From positions 62,001 to 126,000 of the forward strand of contig NZ_QMHQ01000001.1 of the NCBI RefSeq assembly GCF_003313325.1: 64,000 nucleotides of DNA, read 5' to 3'. The notes beneath the pieces were generated by a model that searched no databases, was not told the DNA's origin, and saw only the letters and a program-made list of their open reading frames with translations. The position numbers and the translations under genes were made by a program. Positions 61,323-64,000 of the stretch are shown here, in pieces (position 1 is the first letter of the stretch; every line of letters starts with the position of its first letter). This stretch comes from Pedobacter namyangjuensis (lineage in GTDB: Bacteria; Bacteroidota; Bacteroidia; Sphingobacteriales; Sphingobacteriaceae).

Positions 61323-61328
61323 GACAAA

Positions 61329-62231
61329 TTATTTTCTTTTAAAAGTAAGAATATCTTTAATCAAGCCCCAATTAAAAAGAAAAACAGCAAAAAGTAGTAA
61401 CGTATAAGAAAACAGCTGATGCACATCTATCTTTTCATTAAAATACAGGATTGCAACCGTAAATGCTATAATTGGGTTTAAATAGATAATGACTCCCAAG
61501 GTTGAAGATGGAATTCCAATTAACGCATATAAACTTAAGAAAAGGGGTATAACCGTAAAAATAATAGCGATAACAATAATATGGCTCCAAAACCAAATAC
61601 CAACGGGAAAGGATTGGTGATGATTAATGTAAAACGGAAGCATTAATATTACTGCGAAAGTAATTTGTACGGCCAATACATTTAGCTTATCGAGGTTTTG
61701 CATTTTCCGTTGGATGATTAGATAAAATGCATACAGCGCAGCAATTACGATAGACCAAATGACTTCTATCAATGATCCGGTTGCAAGCATGATTATACTT
61801 ATTAATGCAACCGCCAGCGAAAACAACTGTATTTTAGTTAGCTTTTCTTTTAAAATTAAATATCCGCCGAAGGCGGTTATTAAAGGGCAAACCATATAAG
61901 CAAAAGCACCAGACTTAATACTAACATTATTTACTGCATATATGAAAGTGTACCAATTTAGCGTAAGCAAAACAGTGGCACCTATAATTTGCCAAAAAAT
62001 TATCTTTTTTTCTCGCGGTTGCGCTACTTTAACATAGTTTATATCCTGCAACAAATTTTTACGCCTAAAGCATAAAATTGCAATCCATATCACTATTAAA
62101 GAAGTAAAGATTCGGTAGTATAAAATTTCTTCAGATGGAAACGCTTTTAGGTTACGCAAAGGGATTGCAAAGAAACCCCATATTGCAACAGATAAAAACG
62201 CTGCTAATAGATAGCTAGATTTTGATTTCAA
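61329..62231 (-). CDS. rarD: RarD-type EamA transporter
   Basis: A 300-residue membrane protein with ten hydrophobic helices in the two-EamA-domain pattern of the drug/metabolite transporter superfamily. The start, AFLSVAIWGFFAIPLRNLKAF, and NWYTFIYAVNNVSIKSGAFAY, split here, are RarD hallmarks. E. coli RarD is of unclear function. It starts immediately after the ridA stop, with no gap. Confidence 0.88.
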   Translation of the reverse strand: MKSKSSYLLAAFLSVAIWGFFAIPLRNLKAFPSEEILYYRIFTSLIVIWIAILCFRRKNLLQDINYVKVAQPREKKIIFWQIIGATVLLTLNWYTFIYAVNNVSIKSGAFAYMVCPLITAFGGYLILKEKLTKIQLFSLAVALISIIMLATGSLIEVIWSIVIAALYAFYLIIQRKMQNLDKLNVLAVQITFAVILMLPFYINHHQSFPVGIWFWSHIIVIAIIFTVIPLFLSLYALIGIPSSTLGVIIYLNPIIAFTVAILYFNEKIDVHQLFSYTLLLFAVFLFNWGLIKDILTFKRK

Positions 62232-62612
62232 TTATCCTTTGTAAGCGGTGATAGAAATTTCTACATTAACGCCTTTAGGCAAACCTTTTACAGCAACAGT
62301 TTCCCTTGCCGGATACGTATCGGTAAAGTAAGATCCATAGATTTCATTTACTTCTGCAAATAAGCTCATATCCGATAAAAATATAGTTGTCTTTACAATA
62401 TCTTCGAACGTATATTCAGACTCTATTAAAACAGCCTTAATGTTACGCATTACCTGATGTGTTTCGTCAGCTAATGAATCAAAATTTAATTCTCCGTTTT
62501 CTGGGTTTATAGCAACTTGGCCAGAGGCGAATAAGAAACCGTTAGCCACTATCGCTTGACTATATGGACCTATAGGAGCAGGCGCTCCGGTAGTATTAAT
62601 AATTTTTTTCAT
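62232..62612 (-). CDS. ridA: RidA-family enamine/imine deaminase
   Basis: A 126-residue protein of the YjgF/YER057c/UK114 family. It has PAPIGPYSQAI, ASGQVAINPENGEL and the conserved Arg near the end (TYPARETVAVKGLP) needed for deaminase activity. RidA hydrolyses reactive 2-aminoacrylate-type enamines from PLP enzymes. It lies 15 bases downstream of a small membrane peptide gene and directly before rarD. Confidence 0.95.
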   Translation of the reverse strand: MKKIINTTGAPAPIGPYSQAIVANGFLFASGQVAINPENGELNFDSLADETHQVMRNIKAVLIESEYTFEDIVKTTIFLSDMSLFAEVNEIYGSYFTDTYPARETVAVKGLPKGVNVEISITAYKG

Positions 62613-62627
62613 TTTATATATTGATGA

Positions 62628-62759
62628 TTAATTGCTAAAAAATATTTTCCAACAGATTCCGCCAATAAATAGCAGGATTGCAATTGCATTTATAATATGC
62701 ATTACTTTAAGGTTAAAACTAGTTGGTCTGTTGGGATCTTTCTTTCTGAAAAAATACAT
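62628..62759 (-). CDS. 43-residue membrane peptide upstream of ridA
   Basis: A short frame from ATG 62759 to TAA 62628: a basic start (MYFFRKKDPNRPTSFNLKV), then one hydrophobic helix (INAIAILLFIGGICW) and a short tail. A -7-like CAAATGTA (62763-62770) would start the RNA right at this ATG. It is 15 bases upstream of ridA. It looks like a real but unnamed membrane microprotein; the evidence is only its shape and position. Confidence 0.5.
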   Translation of the reverse strand: MYFFRKKDPNRPTSFNLKVMHIINAIAILLFIGGICWKIFFSN

Positions 62760-62762
62760 AGC

Positions 62763-62770
62763 CAAATGTA
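62763..62770 (-). promoter_or_regulatory. -7 element for the small peptide-ridA-rarD-recG operon
   Basis: CAAATGTA reads TACATTTG leftward. The predicted start of transcription coincides with the ATG at 62759, so the leading gene would be leaderless. Confidence 0.4.
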
Positions 62771-62775
62771 GGCAT

Positions 62776-62810
62776 AAAAAAAAACAGCCCCGAAATTTCG
62801 GGGCTGTTTT
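62776..62810 (-). terminator. Strong terminator of the OmpA gene
   Basis: The palindrome 62781-62810 (arms AAAACAGCCCCGAAA and TTTCGGGGCTGTTTT) is perfect, and an A-run at 62776-62784 gives the U tract for leftward RNA. It lies 20 bases past the OmpA stop. Confidence 0.88.
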
Positions 62811-62830
62811 TTATATTGAATTAAGAAATA

Positions 62831-64000
62831 TTAGTTTCTTGAGTTTTCAACACGACGGTTTTGGATACGACCTTCTTCAGTATCGTTAGAAGCAATTGGG
62901 TTAGCTTCGCCAAATCCTTTAGTAGTTACCTGGTTAGCAGCAACACCTGAATTAACTAAATAAGTTTTTACAGAGTTAGCTCTATCTTTAGATAATTTCA
63001 TATTGTATGCAGCAGTACCTTCGCTAGAAGCGTAACCTTTAGTAGTTACTTTACCACCGTTTTCACGCAATACTGAAGATAATTTATCTAAAGTAGGGTA
63101 AGATTCAGTTTTTAAAACTGAAGAGTTGAATTCGAACTGGATAGTTTCGAAACCTGTTACGTTTGAGTTTTCAGTTGGAGCTACAACAGTAGTTGGAACT
63201 GGAAGTGGACAACCTGAACCGTCTACTTTAGTACCAGCTGGAGTACCAGCACATTTGTCAAACTGATCAGAAACACCATCACCATCAGTATCTTTTTTCA
63301 AATCTTCAACAGATTTTTCTACGTTAGATACACGGTTTTTCAATGCTTCAACTTCTTGACGTAATGTAGGATCTTTTAATTCATCATACATCATAGCTAC
63401 TGGGTTAACCCAATCCAAGTTCGGTTTTGCTTTCGAACCTAAAGAGAATTCTAAACCTGCGTTAGCATAAGAGAATTTATCTTTAGAAGTACCACCAGCA
63501 TAAACACCATCAACGTTATCACCATCAACAAAGTTCATTGTATAAGCTAAGTTGAAAGATACACGGTCAGATACTTTAAATTTAATACCAGCACCTACAG
63601 GGATGTAAGCTTCTTTGATAAAATCTTTATCTCTATCTTCACCATATTGACCTTTAAAGTCTGTAGTAGTTCCGTTAGCCACAGTTACTTTTGGGTTATA
63701 AGCCATTAAACCATAACCAGCAGTAACGAAGAAGTTAACTGAATTTTCGCGACGTAAGAAATCTACAGTAGCAACGTTTACAACACCTCTTAAATCAGCT
63801 GCGTATTGTAAATCTGTTTCGAATTCTCTAACACCGTTTCTGATTCCGCCTACAGCATCTTTGTTAGTTCCAGATAATTTTCCACGGAAAATGTTACCTT
63901 CTAAACCAAATGCGTGACCTAATTGCTTGCGTAATGAGATACCGTAACCTAAGTTAACGTCCCAGTTAGTAAAGTCGTTAGAACCACCGATAAAAGCAAC
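62831..64000 (-). CDS. OmpA-family outer-membrane protein (5' end outside window)
   Basis: The frame is open from the window edge for 390 codons. The N-terminal half is an eight-strand-type barrel (NFFVTAGYGLMAYNPKV), then a helical linker with a coiled coil (EVEALKNRVSNVEKSVEDL), thrombospondin type-3 repeats (DTDGDGVSDQFDKCAGTPAG) that bind calcium, and a C-terminal OmpA peptidoglycan-binding domain about 300-385 (TKGYASSEGTAAYNMKLSKD). It anchors the outer membrane to the wall. An apparent Met at 63706 is internal; the real start lies upstream of the window. Confidence 0.95.
   Translation of the reverse strand, partial: VAFIGGSNDFTNWDVNLGYGISLRKQLGHAFGLEGNIFRGKLSGTNKDAVGGIRNGVREFETDLQYAADLRGVVNVATVDFLRRENSVNFFVTAGYGLMAYNPKVTVANGTTTDFKGQYGEDRDKDFIKEAYIPVGAGIKFKVSDRVSFNLAYTMNFVDGDNVDGVYAGGTSKDKFSYANAGLEFSLGSKAKPNLDWVNPVAMMYDELKDPTLRQEVEALKNRVSNVEKSVEDLKKDTDGDGVSDQFDKCAGTPAGTKVDGSGCPLPVPTTVVAPTENSNVTGFETIQFEFNSSVLKTESYPTLDKLSSVLRENGGKVTTKGYASSEGTAAYNMKLSKDRANSVKTYLVNSGVAANQVTTKGFGEANPIASNDTEEGRIQNRRVENSRN

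Noticed and set aside
62632..62889. 85-codon open frame on the plus strand
   Set aside because: It overlaps the OmpA terminator and coding end; the minus-strand 43-residue frame is the better candidate in this gap.
1..64000. tRNA, rRNA, insertion-sequence or prophage genes
   Set aside because: No cloverleaf, ribosomal RNA blocks, transposase motifs or phage structural genes could be recognised in any gap or frame.

Overview
The window comes from a low-GC Bacteroidota chromosome, most likely family Sphingobacteriaceae and Pedobacter-like. The evidence is: outer-membrane barrels with carboxypeptidase-regulatory-like N-termini and C-terminal Phe; an E1-alpha/E2 pyruvate dehydrogenase pair; OmpA with thrombospondin type-3 repeats; DUF2911, LytS/LytTR and PIG-L/SSS genes; the SFDFAQDD peptide inside HisRS; and recurring TAnnTTTG-type -7 promoter elements with short or absent leaders. 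No tRNA, rRNA, CRISPR array, IS element or prophage was seen. It is ordinary chromosomal backbone whose gaps are loaded with small palindromic repeats.

Layout. 1-2580: a leftward operon (ABC ATPase, permease, YtrA-type GntR regulator, anchored protein cut by the window edge) with a YtrA-like operator just before the first start codon. 3216-5941: a TonB receptor preceded by a small His/Cys-rich membrane protein, probably metal-related. 6005-8790: urocanate hydratase, a hypothetical protein and the FluC fluoride channel. 9262-13298: a VOC protein, then a TetR, UbiB-like kinase and SDR-DUF2867 operon. 13677-19450: tandem paralogous outer-membrane barrels sharing upstream TACGA palindromes. 19870-24879: lipoprotein, PIG-L deacetylase, a 41-residue membrane peptide and an SSS symporter. 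25028-33055: divergent DUF2911 paralogs, an epimerase, a J-domain/KTSC protein, hydrolase, OsmC, a single-domain response regulator, SnoaL, methyltransferase and HisRS.

33445-36119: pyruvate dehydrogenase E2 and E1-alpha. 36594-41934: NlpC/P60 peptidase, CapA-like lipoprotein, two small membrane proteins, tail-specific protease and a TPR protein. 41953-46559: a complete cyanophycin locus, with cyanophycin synthetase divergent from cyanophycinase and isoaspartyl dipeptidase. 46627-51616: DUF2383 bundle protein, GNAT, Crp/Fnr regulator, AhpD-like protein, DUF1543, ceramidase-like membrane protein and D-2-hydroxyacid dehydrogenase. 51627-54834: leftward operon of fumarase, lipoprotein, S1/P1 nuclease and LMW phosphatase. 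55240-59132: LytS/LytTR two-component pair and a serine hydrolase lipoprotein. 59217-62759: leftward operon of a small membrane peptide, RidA, RarD and RecG. 62831-64000: OmpA-family porin, cut by the window edge.

The most distinctive content is (i) the cyanophycin synthesis/degradation locus, (ii) a modular dispersed repeat with conserved arms around a variable palindromic centre, present in six copies, (iii) a second repeat that occurs both in intergenic DNA and in frame inside hisS, and (iv) the shared palindromes upstream of the two outer-membrane barrel paralogs.
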